Positions 18,553 through 28,118 of a stretch of DNA of 64,000 bases are shown piece by piece (position 1 is the stretch's first letter; the number at the start of each line of letters is the position of its first letter). The notes beneath the pieces are model-generated. The model was not told the origin of the DNA, searched no databases, and worked only from the letters and a program-made list of their open reading frames with translations. The translations under genes were made by a program, and so were the position numbers. The stretch spans positions 62,001-126,000 of the forward strand of contig NZ_CAJYOJ010000045.1 of assembly GCF_913776295.1 (NCBI RefSeq), given 5' to 3'. The DNA comes from an uncultured Pedobacter sp. (GTDB taxonomy: Bacteria > Bacteroidota > Bacteroidia > Sphingobacteriales > Sphingobacteriaceae).

Positions 18553-18620
18553 TCTTTATATATTTCTGTTCTCTTTCCTTTATTAATTTGACTAATTCGG
18601 CAAAAGTAGTCATTCATTGT

Positions 18621-20888
18621 CTATTTACTAACCGAAAACGGTTTGTCTTCTTCTGATAAGCCCCTATTTAACGAAGGTTTAACATTCATATCCAATTTTA
18701 ACACACCGCCTTTTAATAAATCACTATGATTTAAGTAATTTTTGGTATAATTTTCACCATTTAAGCTTGCCGACCTGATATAAACATGATTTGCATCATT
18801 TGCCGGTGCTGAAATAACAAACTTTTTGCCATTTTCCAGGCTGATGGTTGTTTTCTTAAATACCGGACTCCCTAAAACATATTCACCAGATCCAGGGGTT
18901 ACGCTATAAAATCCTAAAGCGCTCAATACATACCATGAAGAGGTTTGTCCCTGGTCTTCATCTCCAGGATAACCATTTTCTGTAGCATCATATAGTTTAC
19001 GCATTACCTCCCGGGCATGAAATTGCGCTTTCCAGGGCTGGTTGGCGTAATTGTACAAATAAACCATGTGCTGTATGGGTTGATTGCCATGTGCATATTG
19101 GCCCATTTTGGCCATCACCATTTCAGTCATTTCGTGGATCATCCCACCATAAGAGCCTACATTTACGGTATTGGGCTGGCTAAAAACCGAATCCAGCTTC
19201 GAAACAAAGTTCTTATTCCCATCCATCAGGTTAATTAAACCTTTGGTATCGTGAAAAACAGACCATTGCCAATGCCAGGCATTGCCTTCGGTAAACGGGC
19301 CTCCCCATTCTGTTGGATCGAAATTTGGCGACCATTTTCCCTCCGCATTTTTTCCCCGCATAAAACGTGTACCCGGATCGTAAACATTTTTATAATTGAA
19401 CATGGGTTTCTCAAAAACTTCCATATAATGTTTATCGCCAATCATTTTAGCTAAGGCATAAGCACAATAATCATCGTAAGCATATTCCAATGTTTTTGCG
19501 GTAGCTTCTCTGTATTTAGGATAAGGAACATAACCCAATTGGTTGTATTCGGTTACCCCATCCCTGCCATTTGCTGGCCCCCATGGCCCCTTGTTCATGG
19601 CTTCATGGTAATAGGCATCCAAAGCCTTTTTCGGATCAAATGTTCTGATCCCTTTTGCCCAGGCATCGGCCAACAGCGAAATGGCATGGTTACCGATCAT
19701 ACTTCCGGCTTCACTTGGAAAAGACCAGGAGGGCAACCAACCGCATTGTTCATAGGCATCGAGCATGGCCTGCATATAACGACCGTGCATTTCTGGTTGT
19801 ACGAGCGTATTTAGCGGAAATTGTGCACGGAAGGTATCCCAAAAACCCGTATCGGTAAACATGTAGCCATTGTGCACTTTACCATCATACGGACTAAAAT
19901 AATAAGGTTTGCCGGCTTCGTTAATTTCGTAAAATTTCCTGGAGAATAAACTTGCCCTGAAAAAGCAGGAGTAAAAAGTCTCCATATCTGCCTGAGATCC
20001 GCCTTCCACTTCTATCTTACCCAGCGATTTATTCCAAACTGCAGCTGCGTTGGCTTTTGTATCTTCCAAAGTTTTATCGTTGCCCAATTCTCTTTTTAAA
20101 TTGAGTTCAGCCTGTTTTAAACTGATGTAAGAAGAAGCTGTTTTCACCTGAACCTTTGCTCCCGGTTCAAACTGTACAAAGGCACCCTTACCTAAGCCTT
20201 CTGCTGAAATGGAATCTTTTGAAATGGTATTGCGTTTGTTTTCCCAGGTACCATATGCTTTAATCGGTTGATCAAATTGAACCACAAAATAACTTTTCCA
20301 GCCTTTTTTAAAGCCTTCACCATTGTTTACCCAACCGGTTATCTTGTTTTCTTTTGGCAAAATCTGAACGCCGCTGAGTCTGGTATAGCCGTCTAAAATC
20401 AAAAAGCTTCTTTTGCTTTTTGGGTAACTGAACCTGAGGTGTGCACCTCGCTCCGACGGTGAAATTTCGGTGGTAATATCGTTTTCGAATCTTACTTTGT
20501 AATAGTTTGGTTTGGCAATCTCATCCTGGTGGCTAAATCTGGCTTCCCGCTGATCTTCGTTCACCACCAGTTCATCAACCATGGGCATTAAAGAGAATAC
20601 CGCATAGTCTCTTGTCCACGAGCTGCATTGGTGCGCCTGCTGAAAGCCTCTGATTTTATCTTTAAAATATTGGTATTTCCAGCCATCGCCGTTTTTGCCG
20701 GTTTGGGGTGTCCAGGTATGCATGCCAAATGGCAGCGCTGTTGTTGGGTAGGTATTGCCCCGGGTAAGTTCATGTTTAGAATTGGTACCCTGCAGGGTGT
20801 TTACGTATTGCACCCAATTTTTTTGCTGCGCCGGTGAACCTTTGGCGGCCAGGCAGCATAGAACGGATACGATTAATTTAAGTTTCAT
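18621..20888 (-). CDS. GH92 family alpha-mannosidase (PUL2)
   Basis: A 755-aa GH92 exo-alpha-mannosidase with signal peptide (MKLKLIVSVLCCLAAKGSPAQ; Cys-rich but without a clear lipobox). Signatures are LPFGMHTWTPQTGKNGDGW, DTGFWDTFRAQFP, FTEGNAWHWQWSVF, HGNQPIQHM and GDEDQGQTSSWYV (~642-654) with the catalytic Asp pair. It is a paralogue of the PUL1 GH92; the differing ligand-contact regions suggest a different linkage preference. The two operator-like sites 225-335 bp upstream suggest its own promoter, even though the gene belongs to the SusCD-2 locus. Confidence 0.93.
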   Translation of the reverse strand: MKLKLIVSVLCCLAAKGSPAQQKNWVQYVNTLQGTNSKHELTRGNTYPTTALPFGMHTWTPQTGKNGDGWKYQYFKDKIRGFQQAHQCSSWTRDYAVFSLMPMVDELVVNEDQREARFSHQDEIAKPNYYKVRFENDITTEISPSERGAHLRFSYPKSKRSFLILDGYTRLSGVQILPKENKITGWVNNGEGFKKGWKSYFVVQFDQPIKAYGTWENKRNTISKDSISAEGLGKGAFVQFEPGAKVQVKTASSYISLKQAELNLKRELGNDKTLEDTKANAAAVWNKSLGKIEVEGGSQADMETFYSCFFRASLFSRKFYEINEAGKPYYFSPYDGKVHNGYMFTDTGFWDTFRAQFPLNTLVQPEMHGRYMQAMLDAYEQCGWLPSWSFPSEAGSMIGNHAISLLADAWAKGIRTFDPKKALDAYYHEAMNKGPWGPANGRDGVTEYNQLGYVPYPKYREATAKTLEYAYDDYCAYALAKMIGDKHYMEVFEKPMFNYKNVYDPGTRFMRGKNAEGKWSPNFDPTEWGGPFTEGNAWHWQWSVFHDTKGLINLMDGNKNFVSKLDSVFSQPNTVNVGSYGGMIHEMTEMVMAKMGQYAHGNQPIQHMVYLYNYANQPWKAQFHAREVMRKLYDATENGYPGDEDQGQTSSWYVLSALGFYSVTPGSGEYVLGSPVFKKTTISLENGKKFVISAPANDANHVYIRSASLNGENYTKNYLNHSDLLKGGVLKLDMNVKPSLNRGLSEEDKPFSVSK

Positions 20889-21112
20889 TGTGTGTTTGTT
20901 TTTTTTGCCTAAGCAATTAACCTTTATCCGGCTTATCCTTTCTCAGCCCTATTCATCATAATAATTTTCGAAAGAGATTGATACAAGCATAACGCTTGAT
21001 TAATGGATAAACAAGTGCCTGTATTTTTTTGACTTTTTACCATTCAACTAAAAATAACAAGGCTTAACTAAAGGAAAATTTTCTCATAACTAATATTTGG
21101 TTTTGATATATA

Positions 21113-21124
21113 TAAATCGTTTTA
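21113..21124. promoter_or_regulatory. Candidate LacI-type operator (group B)
   Basis: TAAATCGTTTTA, the reverse complement of the TAAAACGATTTA sites upstream of SusC-2. It lies 225 bp upstream of the GH92 start codon. Confidence 0.58.
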
Positions 21125-21221
21125 CCTTATACCGTTGATCAATGCCAAACTTCTAAGGAAGAAAAACCGTTAAATTATCGCTAGTTTAATGGATGATGTT
21201 TGTTTGGTGACGGACGTAAAG

Positions 21222-21233
21222 TAAATCGTTTTA
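21222..21233. promoter_or_regulatory. Candidate LacI-type operator (group B)
   Basis: TAAATCGTTTTA inside the wider dyad GTAAATCGTTTTAC. Its centre is 109 bp from the site at 21113, near ten helical turns. Confidence 0.6.
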
Positions 21234-21324
21234 CCAATCCAATATTAGTAAAAAAATAGACAGCTTTTACTTTTTAATTATGTAACATATGGATTACATA
21301 AGTTTCTTTGAAATTGGGCAAAAA

Positions 21325-23065
21325 AAAGAGGCCGTCTCATAAGTAAATTATGAGGCGGTTTTTTATTTCCATCATTTTGGTTAACCTATCAGTAGCGGTG
21401 TACTGTGTCAGCCTACTTTGATTCTTTTTGATGTTCCCAAGGGCGTGTTGCGAGGTAAAAAGCCCTTTTCCTCAGGCTTTCCACTTTCTGAGGTTATGGG
21501 CGATTGACAATAAGCCTATTTCGACCTCGGTTTTGGAGAGTCCTTTCAGCAGAAAGCGCCTGAAGCCATGATTGTGCTTCAGTTGGGCAAACACCGGTTC
21601 TACATCAGCGGGCCGTCGTTTCCGGTATTTGATTCCTTGTTCGGTATTTAATCTTTCCTTTGCTGCCTGCTTGTGTTTTCTCAGACCATGATTGATTTCA
21701 ACGATCCTGTTGCCTGCTGCTTTATGACATACACCCCGCATTGGGCAACCCTCACAGTTCAGCGCCTGGTAACGGCTGATCATCTGGACAAAGCCCGATG
21801 AGGTGACCCGCTGACCCTCACCGATATGTTTCATTCGCTGCCCCATTGGACACACCAGGTAGTCCTCCGCCTGGTTATAATGCAGGCTATCGTTACTGAA
21901 CGCCTTGAGGCCATCTTTTTGTTCCTTGTCGAACGTATTGTATTTGATATAGGCTTCGATACCTTTTTCTTCCAGTATGCCATAGTTCTCATCCGAACCA
22001 TAACCTGCATCAGCTACTACGGCTTTTGGCTTTTCGTTATAAAGGGCCTCATACCCCTCAAGGTGTGATTGCAGGGTTTGGTAATCTGTTGAGGTCTGGT
22101 GAAGTGAATAGTTGAGTATGAACTGCTGCTGGGTACTGATCTGCAGGTTGTAGGCCGCTTTGAGCTGTCCGTTCAACATATGGTCTTCCTTCATCCGCAT
22201 GAATGTGGCATCTGGGTCGGTCTTGGACATGCTGTTGCGGCCTGCCAACAACTTTTCCTGCTCCTCATACTTCTTTAGGTTCTCCGGCCAGTGCTTCTTT
22301 GCGTAGTTCAGCTTTTGCTTTACTTTCTTTTCTACCTCTTGTTTATCATCTAAGGCTGCATTGATCCTGGCTATAGTTTCCTTTACTTTCTCCGGATTTA
22401 CTTCTTCAAAAGTTACGGGGGCTGTATCCTTCAGTTCCTCGGCGGCAATGCTTTGCGCATAACCCCATAGTTCATCAAGCTGGGCCTTCATCTTCTCTTT
22501 ATTCGCTTTGATGCTTTTGCCCCATACAAAGGTGTACCTGTTTGCCGCTGACTCGATCTTGGTCCCGTCAGTGAACACGGCCTCCTTCAATGATACAATA
22601 CCTTCCTGCTGTAACAACAGTACGATCTGTGAGAAAATCTGCTTAAGGACACCTGACAATTTCTCGCTCCGGAAGCGATTGATCGTGTTATGATCGGGCT
22701 TTTTCATACCTAATAGCCACATGAAATGCACATTCTGTGCCGCCTGATCTTCCAGCTTACGGGAGGAATAAGTATTGGTCAGATAACCGTAAACCAGCAA
22801 CTTCAGCATCAGCCGCGGATGGAAGCTTGATGCTCCCGCCACCTTTATACTTGCGGTTGATCGGTTTGACATCTACCTGGTCAACCACCTGCTTAACGAT
22901 ACGTACAGGATGACCTGCCGGCACCAATTCCTCCAGTTTGTACGGTAAGAACGTCAACTGGTCAGGATCATATTCCTTAAAGACTACTTTGCCTCCCATA
23001 CCTCTAAGATACCAAAAATCACCCTAAATAAAAAGAGGCTGCCTCACTTTTGAGACAGCCTCTTT
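21325..23065 (-). mobile_element. IS1182-like insertion sequence
   Basis: A ~1.74-kb element bounded by near-matching inverted ends: AAAGAGGCCGTCTCATAAGT on the left and, read inward from the right, AAAGAGGCTGTCTCAAAAGT. Each end also folds into a hairpin that could block read-through transcription (for example CCGTCTCATAA...TTATGAGGCGG plus a T-run at the left). The right end stops about 5 bp from the SusD stop codon, so the element sits between susD and the GH92 gene of PUL2. No clear target duplication was seen. The transposase is frameshifted. Confidence 0.85.
21472..22999 (-). pseudogene. IS1182-family transposase, frameshifted
   Basis: A DDE transposase in two frames. The first ~55 residues (from 22999: FKEYDPDQLTFLPYKLEELV...NRKYKGG) continue in another frame as GASSFHPRLMLKLLVYGYLT and run to 21472. 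The join lies near 22840, where AAAGGTGGCGGGAGCA has one base too many relative to the expected Lys-Gly-Gly-Gly-Ala. Downstream, the DDE region (AVFTDGTKIESAANRYTF, VVADAGYGSDENY) and the Cys-rich segment (CEGCPMRGVC) look intact. Either the copy is dead or it relies on +1 frameshifting; the former is more likely. Confidence 0.8.
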
Positions 23066-23070
23066 AATCT

Positions 23071-24714
23071 TTACTGATAACCTGGATTTTGTTTCAGGTT
23101 GGTATTAAGGGTTAACTGCCTTAATGGAATTGGATAAAGTGTTTTAGTAGCAGTTGATGGCGTGTGATCCCACCAGCTGGCTGTTGCAAATTTTCCGAAG
23201 CGGATCAGATCATCTCTTCTCATGCCTTCAAAAATAAATTCTCTTCCTCTTTCAGCCAAAAGCTCATCTAAAGTTAAACTTGTGGTGGTATAAGCACGGG
23301 TAGCAAAATTTGCTTCTGTAAACGCCCGTTTTTTACAATCGTTTATTAACTGAACGGCTTCTGCTGTTGCTACTCCTCCATTTTTACGCATAATGGCTTC
23401 TGCTTTGGCAAAATATATCATGGTTAAACGGTAAATATTCCAGTCGCCATTGTTATAGTTTACATCCACTGCAGGCACTCCACCTGGTCCTGGGAACTGG
23501 TTACCTAACTTATATTTGTTAAAACGTACACCAGAATTTTCTTCACCTTCACTCATATTGCTCACGGTAGAACCTGTTTTGTTTTTTCTGATATTATCAA
23601 CAAACACCAATTGTGATCCATTGTACTCTTCAGATGCCAGAACCGGTTTGGTTGGGTCAACAAACTGAAACATCGGTCCTTCTAAAAGCCATTCCCTTTT
23701 TCTCAGGTCTGCATCTTCGTAAGTAGTAAAAACACCAGGAACCACTACAATTCCGTCGTTACCGTTTCTACCGCCACCATAAATCTGCTGTTGTTTAAAG
23801 TGATAGAACTCTGATGGCCATGAGGGTTGGAAATTGGCGATTGAATAATTATAGGCAATAGAAAAAATGGCCTCTTTAGATAAATCGTTGGTTGTTTTAA
23901 ACTGATCGGTAATGTTAGGATCAAGTGCCATTACACCATTTTGTGCGCCTGCTTCACCAGAGATTATTTTATTTGCTGCAGCGATACAATCATCCCAACG
24001 TGGGGTACCTGTCCATACTTCAGCATTTAAATAAAGTTCTACCAACATGGCGTAGCCCGCAGCCTGGCTGATCCTGCCCACCATTGCACGCGAAAGCTTT
24101 GGTGCTTTATCAATATTGGTCTTGATCTCCGATTCAATAAAGTTAAATACCTCTTTTCTAGGCATGGTCTCAGGTCTTTCAGGAACCCCCACTTTGGTTA
24201 CCACAGGGATATTACCAAACAGATCCATTAATTTAAGATAATGGAAGGCCCGTAAAAGTTTTAATTCCGCAATATAGGCATCTTTCTCTGCCTGCGTAAT
24301 TCCCATCTGCCCGATATCCCTTTTTTCAATATTCTCGATAGGATCATTACATAATCCCATACCCCAGTTCATTAATACCCAGGCCTGGTTAAGTCCACCT
24401 TCATCTACAGTCCAGGTATGATAGTGTAACCTTTTCCATTTACCACCGTCTTCACCATGGCGACCTTTGGTAGGCCAGGCCAGTTGATCTCCTGACAACT
24501 CGGCTAAACGCCACCAGCCATCCTGACCGGATGGGGTAACCCATGCATTGGCATGCGTATAAGGTCTTAATACAGCTGATAATACTTCCGTTTTGTTATT
24601 ATAAAAATTGTCAGTTAATAACTGATCGTATGCGTTTTCATCAAGCTTGGTACAAGCACTTGTAATGCTTAATACGCCGGCAAGCACACCATATATGATT
24701 GATTTATTTTTCAT
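23071..24714 (-). CDS. SusD/RagB-type glycan-binding lipoprotein (PUL2)
   Basis: A surface lipoprotein with lipobox SITSAC, then a SusD body: LDENAYDQLLTDNFYNN, LRAFHYLKLMDLFGNIP, IYRLTMIYFAKAEAIMR and LDELLAERGREFIFEGMRRDDLIRFGKF. The upstream frame allows a start at 24738, but that would overlap SusC by 14 bases; the ATG at 24714 (MKNKSIIYG) fits the signal peptide and is preferred. It is the partner of the SusC immediately upstream. The IS element begins about 5 bases past its stop. Confidence 0.92.
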   Translation of the reverse strand: MKNKSIIYGVLAGVLSITSACTKLDENAYDQLLTDNFYNNKTEVLSAVLRPYTHANAWVTPSGQDGWWRLAELSGDQLAWPTKGRHGEDGGKWKRLHYHTWTVDEGGLNQAWVLMNWGMGLCNDPIENIEKRDIGQMGITQAEKDAYIAELKLLRAFHYLKLMDLFGNIPVVTKVGVPERPETMPRKEVFNFIESEIKTNIDKAPKLSRAMVGRISQAAGYAMLVELYLNAEVWTGTPRWDDCIAAANKIISGEAGAQNGVMALDPNITDQFKTTNDLSKEAIFSIAYNYSIANFQPSWPSEFYHFKQQQIYGGGRNGNDGIVVVPGVFTTYEDADLRKREWLLEGPMFQFVDPTKPVLASEEYNGSQLVFVDNIRKNKTGSTVSNMSEGEENSGVRFNKYKLGNQFPGPGGVPAVDVNYNNGDWNIYRLTMIYFAKAEAIMRKNGGVATAEAVQLINDCKKRAFTEANFATRAYTTTSLTLDELLAERGREFIFEGMRRDDLIRFGKFATASWWDHTPSTATKTLYPIPLRQLTLNTNLKQNPGYQ

Positions 24715-24724
24715 TTTTAATTTG

Positions 24725-27700
24725 TTAGAATCCAACATTTAATCCGATTACAAATGATCTGGTACTTGGGTACGGACCTCTGGTATCGATACCTAAACTT
24801 TTACCATCAATTTCATTACCGATACCATTATCCTGTACAAAGTCAGGGTCGTTTCCGGTATAGCCGGTAATGGTTCCAAGATTTTGGCCGGTTGCGTAAA
24901 GGCGCAGATTGCGGATATATTTATTCTTGAATTTAAAATTGTAGCCTAAGGTAACCTCATCCAGTTTCACAAAACTGCCGCTTTCCAGGTAGTAATCAGA
25001 AAACATATAGGTATCGTTAATGTCTTTATATTTATCAAATGTGCTGCTCAATAAATTACCAGACCATGTTCTGTTTGCATAGGTTAATGCAGTTGTGTTT
25101 AATACATCAAAATCGAATTTACCTCTTAAAAAGATACGCAAGTCGAAATTTTTATAGGTAAAGCTGTTCGTCCACGAAGCATAGTATTTAGGAACGGCAT
25201 TACCGATAACGGCTAAATCTGACTGATTCAAATCGTTACGTGAAGTATTGATCTGACCATTTAAAACTTTTTCTCCGTTTCGGTTATAAAACAACCATTT
25301 GCCTTCCGGGGTAAAACCAGCAAACCTTTTACCAAAAAACTCGCCGATTTTGCCACCTTCAAACAGGGTAAAGGCATCGCCCAAATCTCCTGCACCTCCA
25401 ATGCCGCCCCGGGTGATGAATTTAACTTTAAATACATCATTCGAGTAGCTGTCTAAACGGTTGCTTAAGGTACTGGCCGTAGCATCCATGTTCCAGCTAA
25501 AATTGTCGTTTTTAATCACCAGGTAACTTAAGCCTAACTCGATACCTTTAGAAGAGATCTGGCCCACGTTGGTTTGCAGGTTATCTCGTACATATGGTGG
25601 TTGAGGCGTGGTATAGCTATCCAAAAGATCTTTTGTTGTTCTTTTAAATACATCAATCGAACCGGTTAAGCGGCTGTTAAGCAAAGTAAAATCCAAACCG
25701 ATGTTAGCCTCTTGTTTACGTTCCCATCTTAAATTCGGATTTGGGTTCCGGTCAGGGCCATAAGTTTCGTAGTAATTACCATCAGGGTACAGGTATTTAC
25801 CGCCGCCGCCAAGGGTAACACGTGATACGTTATTGGAAGTAGGTGCATTACCCGTAACCCCATAACCAGCTCTTAATTTTAAGTAATTTACAAAAGGAAT
25901 GTTCTTCATGAAACCTTCCTCGGTAATGTTCCATCCGGCAGAAACCGCAGGGAAGTTACCCCATTTGTTATTTGCCCCAAACCTTGATGAGCCCTCTCTC
26001 CTTAGAATAAACTGGACCAGGTACTTGTTATCAAAAGCATAGTTAACCCTACCAAAGAATGCAATCAAAGTATTGTCGTTTTTGCCACTCGACATGGTTG
26101 CCTTACCAACCCCTAATGCAGCTCCTTGAGAGATATTATCCTCATGAAAAAGATCGTTGATGAAGCCACGGTTAGACATGTCTGCTCTTTCTTCCATATA
26201 ATAACGGTAGCTATAACCTGCTAATGCCGTAATGTTATGCTTTTGTGCAAATGTATTGGTATAATTTAAGGTAGGTTCAACCGCATAAGCTTGCGAAAGG
26301 AAATTACCTCTGTAAGCATAACCACCACCAGGGAAATCCGTATTTTCTACTGAGTTTTCACTGGCCTTTAAACGGTACTGGCCGTCCAGATACGAATTCC
26401 TCACCACCGAACCAAAAATAGAGGCCTTTAAACCTTTAACAATATCCAAATCGGCCTTTACATCACCAGATGTGGTTTGTTGTTTTCTGTAACTTGTTTC
26501 CTGAAATAAACGGGCATATTCGTTGGTACTGGTTAAATCAAAGCGATAAGAACCATCAGGATTAAAGTTAGAAAGTGTAGGATTTTTAGCCGATTCACTT
26601 TCCCAACCGCCACCGCCCAACAAGTTGGCCTTGTTAAAATTGGTAACCAGGTTCATCTGGATGTTTAAACGGTCATCTAATCCCCTTTGGTTTACATTTA
26701 ACCTTAAGGTATATTCTTCTCTGCCATTCTGTTTAGCAATACCTTCCAGGTTACGGTAGTTTAAACTGGCTCTATAGTTTGTTTTTTCCGTTCCGCCACT
26801 AAAAGAAAGGTTATGGTTTTGAGAAAGGTTATCGTGATTGATCAGATCATTATAAAAATCGGTTGAACTGCCAAAATCCTGTTGTTTGATCTCCCCTGAA
26901 GCTATTTTTTGGCGATACTCATCAGCAGTTAAATAATCAGGCCGTTTTTGAATATACTCTTTTCTTAAATAACTGGAATATTCGAATACGCCTGGTCCTG
27001 CCTTTCCTTTTTTGGTGGTAATCAAAATTACACCTGCATTGGCACTGGTACCATATATAGCTGCACCCGAACCATCTTTTAATACATCAATCGAAGCAAT
27101 ATCGTCTTGCTGTAATAAATCGGGGTTACCGCCAGGTATACCATCAATTACAAACAGTGGACTCCGGCTTCCGGTTACAGTTACCGATCCCCTTAATTGC
27201 ACAGACACTCCACTATTGGGGTTACTACCGCCTGGTCTGGTCAAGTTTAAACCCGCAATTTTACCTTGTATAAGGTCTAAAGGATTTCTGGAACCACTTT
27301 GTCTGAAATCTTCAATACCGGCATGGCCTACTGCAGAGGTCGTTTCTTTAATGCCCTGTGTACCATAACCAACGGCAACAACCGTTACTTCTTTTAAGTT
27401 TGTATTTTTTGCAACTGCTAGTTTTACATTAATTACTGACGATTGGCCAACCGTGATATCCTGCGTATCGTAACCAATGTAAGAAATGCGGAGCACTTGC
27501 CCTTCACTGGCTTCAATAGAAAATTTTCCGTTACCATCGGTAACGGTGGTTTTACCAGTGGCCTGGTTTTTTATGCCTGCACCTGGTACCGGCAAGCCGC
27601 TGTCATCCACTACCGTACCGGTAACATTTTTTTGCAGCAGAATTCCCGCACTTCGCATATGCTCATTCAAGAAACCCCGTGTGCCTTCCCACTCCGAATT

Positions 27701-27778
27701 CATTGAAAATGCAGGACTGTTCAGCAATACAATTGCAGCCGACAGCCCCGTAATTTTAAGTAAATTAATTTTCATCAA
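24725..27778 (-). CDS. SusC/RagA-type TonB-dependent transporter (PUL2)
   Basis: A 1017-aa outer-membrane transporter with signal peptide, carboxypeptidase-D-like domain (NVTGTVVDDSGLPVPGAGI), plug domain with VLKDGSGAAIYGTSANAGVILI and a beta-barrel ending in RSFVIGLNVGF. It energises uptake of an oligosaccharide delivered by the downstream SusD. The LacI gene lies upstream in the same orientation with 340 bp between them, which contains two operator-like sites. Substrate inferred as an alpha-mannoside from GH92 in the locus. Confidence 0.94.
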   Translation of the reverse strand: MMKINLLKITGLSAAIVLLNSPAFSMNSEWEGTRGFLNEHMRSAGILLQKNVTGTVVDDSGLPVPGAGIKNQATGKTTVTDGNGKFSIEASEGQVLRISYIGYDTQDITVGQSSVINVKLAVAKNTNLKEVTVVAVGYGTQGIKETTSAVGHAGIEDFRQSGSRNPLDLIQGKIAGLNLTRPGGSNPNSGVSVQLRGSVTVTGSRSPLFVIDGIPGGNPDLLQQDDIASIDVLKDGSGAAIYGTSANAGVILITTKKGKAGPGVFEYSSYLRKEYIQKRPDYLTADEYRQKIASGEIKQQDFGSSTDFYNDLINHDNLSQNHNLSFSGGTEKTNYRASLNYRNLEGIAKQNGREEYTLRLNVNQRGLDDRLNIQMNLVTNFNKANLLGGGGWESESAKNPTLSNFNPDGSYRFDLTSTNEYARLFQETSYRKQQTTSGDVKADLDIVKGLKASIFGSVVRNSYLDGQYRLKASENSVENTDFPGGGYAYRGNFLSQAYAVEPTLNYTNTFAQKHNITALAGYSYRYYMEERADMSNRGFINDLFHEDNISQGAALGVGKATMSSGKNDNTLIAFFGRVNYAFDNKYLVQFILRREGSSRFGANNKWGNFPAVSAGWNITEEGFMKNIPFVNYLKLRAGYGVTGNAPTSNNVSRVTLGGGGKYLYPDGNYYETYGPDRNPNPNLRWERKQEANIGLDFTLLNSRLTGSIDVFKRTTKDLLDSYTTPQPPYVRDNLQTNVGQISSKGIELGLSYLVIKNDNFSWNMDATASTLSNRLDSYSNDVFKVKFITRGGIGGAGDLGDAFTLFEGGKIGEFFGKRFAGFTPEGKWLFYNRNGEKVLNGQINTSRNDLNQSDLAVIGNAVPKYYASWTNSFTYKNFDLRIFLRGKFDFDVLNTTALTYANRTWSGNLLSSTFDKYKDINDTYMFSDYYLESGSFVKLDEVTLGYNFKFKNKYIRNLRLYATGQNLGTITGYTGNDPDFVQDNGIGNEIDGKSLGIDTRGPYPSTRSFVIGLNVGF

Positions 27779-28019
27779 CGGTTTTGTTAAATTATTATAA
27801 ATGATTAGTTATTTTTTCCTGGTAATGCTTATCTGTAGTTAAAATGACCGGGCGAAACAATTGCCAGACATTTTAAGGTATTATACGATTTTAAGGTTTT
27901 GGATCTGGTGACGACATAAACGAATGAAACAAGCAATTCTACTTTGTAGCTTCGGTAAAGCCGGTTAACATTTTGTAAGGAGTTGCTGTAATTTTCATGA
28001 AAAATTGAATTGGTTAGCC

Positions 28020-28031
28020 TAAAACGATTTA
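28020..28031. promoter_or_regulatory. Candidate LacI-type operator (group B)
   Basis: TAAAACGATTTA within the dyad CTAAAACGATTTAG, 242 bp upstream of the SusC-2 start. The spacing to the next site is 42 bp centre to centre, four helical turns. Confidence 0.62.
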
Positions 28032-28061
28032 GCGAATCAATAATAGTGATTATAAATCAAA

Positions 28062-28073
28062 TAAAACGATTTA
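28062..28073. promoter_or_regulatory. Candidate LacI-type operator (group B)
   Basis: TAAAACGATTTA, identical to the site at 28020 and on the same face of the helix. It lies 46 bp past the LacI stop codon, within the SusC-2 promoter region. Confidence 0.62.
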
Positions 28074-28118
28074 GTGTGTAAAAAAAGTATTACAGCTTGA
28101 CCGGGGGGAGTTTTTCAA

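Larger units (their letters stand above)
20889..21320. promoter_or_regulatory. Promoter region of the PUL2 GH92 gene
   Basis: A 432-bp A+T-rich region between GH92 and the IS element. It contains two TAAATCGTTTTA sites, listed separately. No gene was found. Before the IS inserted, this stretch was probably the SusD-GH92 intergenic region. Confidence 0.55.
27779..28118. promoter_or_regulatory. Regulatory region upstream of SusC-2
   Basis: A 340-bp gap between the LacI stop and the SusC start. Two TAAAACGATTTA sites lie at 28020 and 28062, and the rest is A+T-rich without a gene. Confidence 0.6.
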
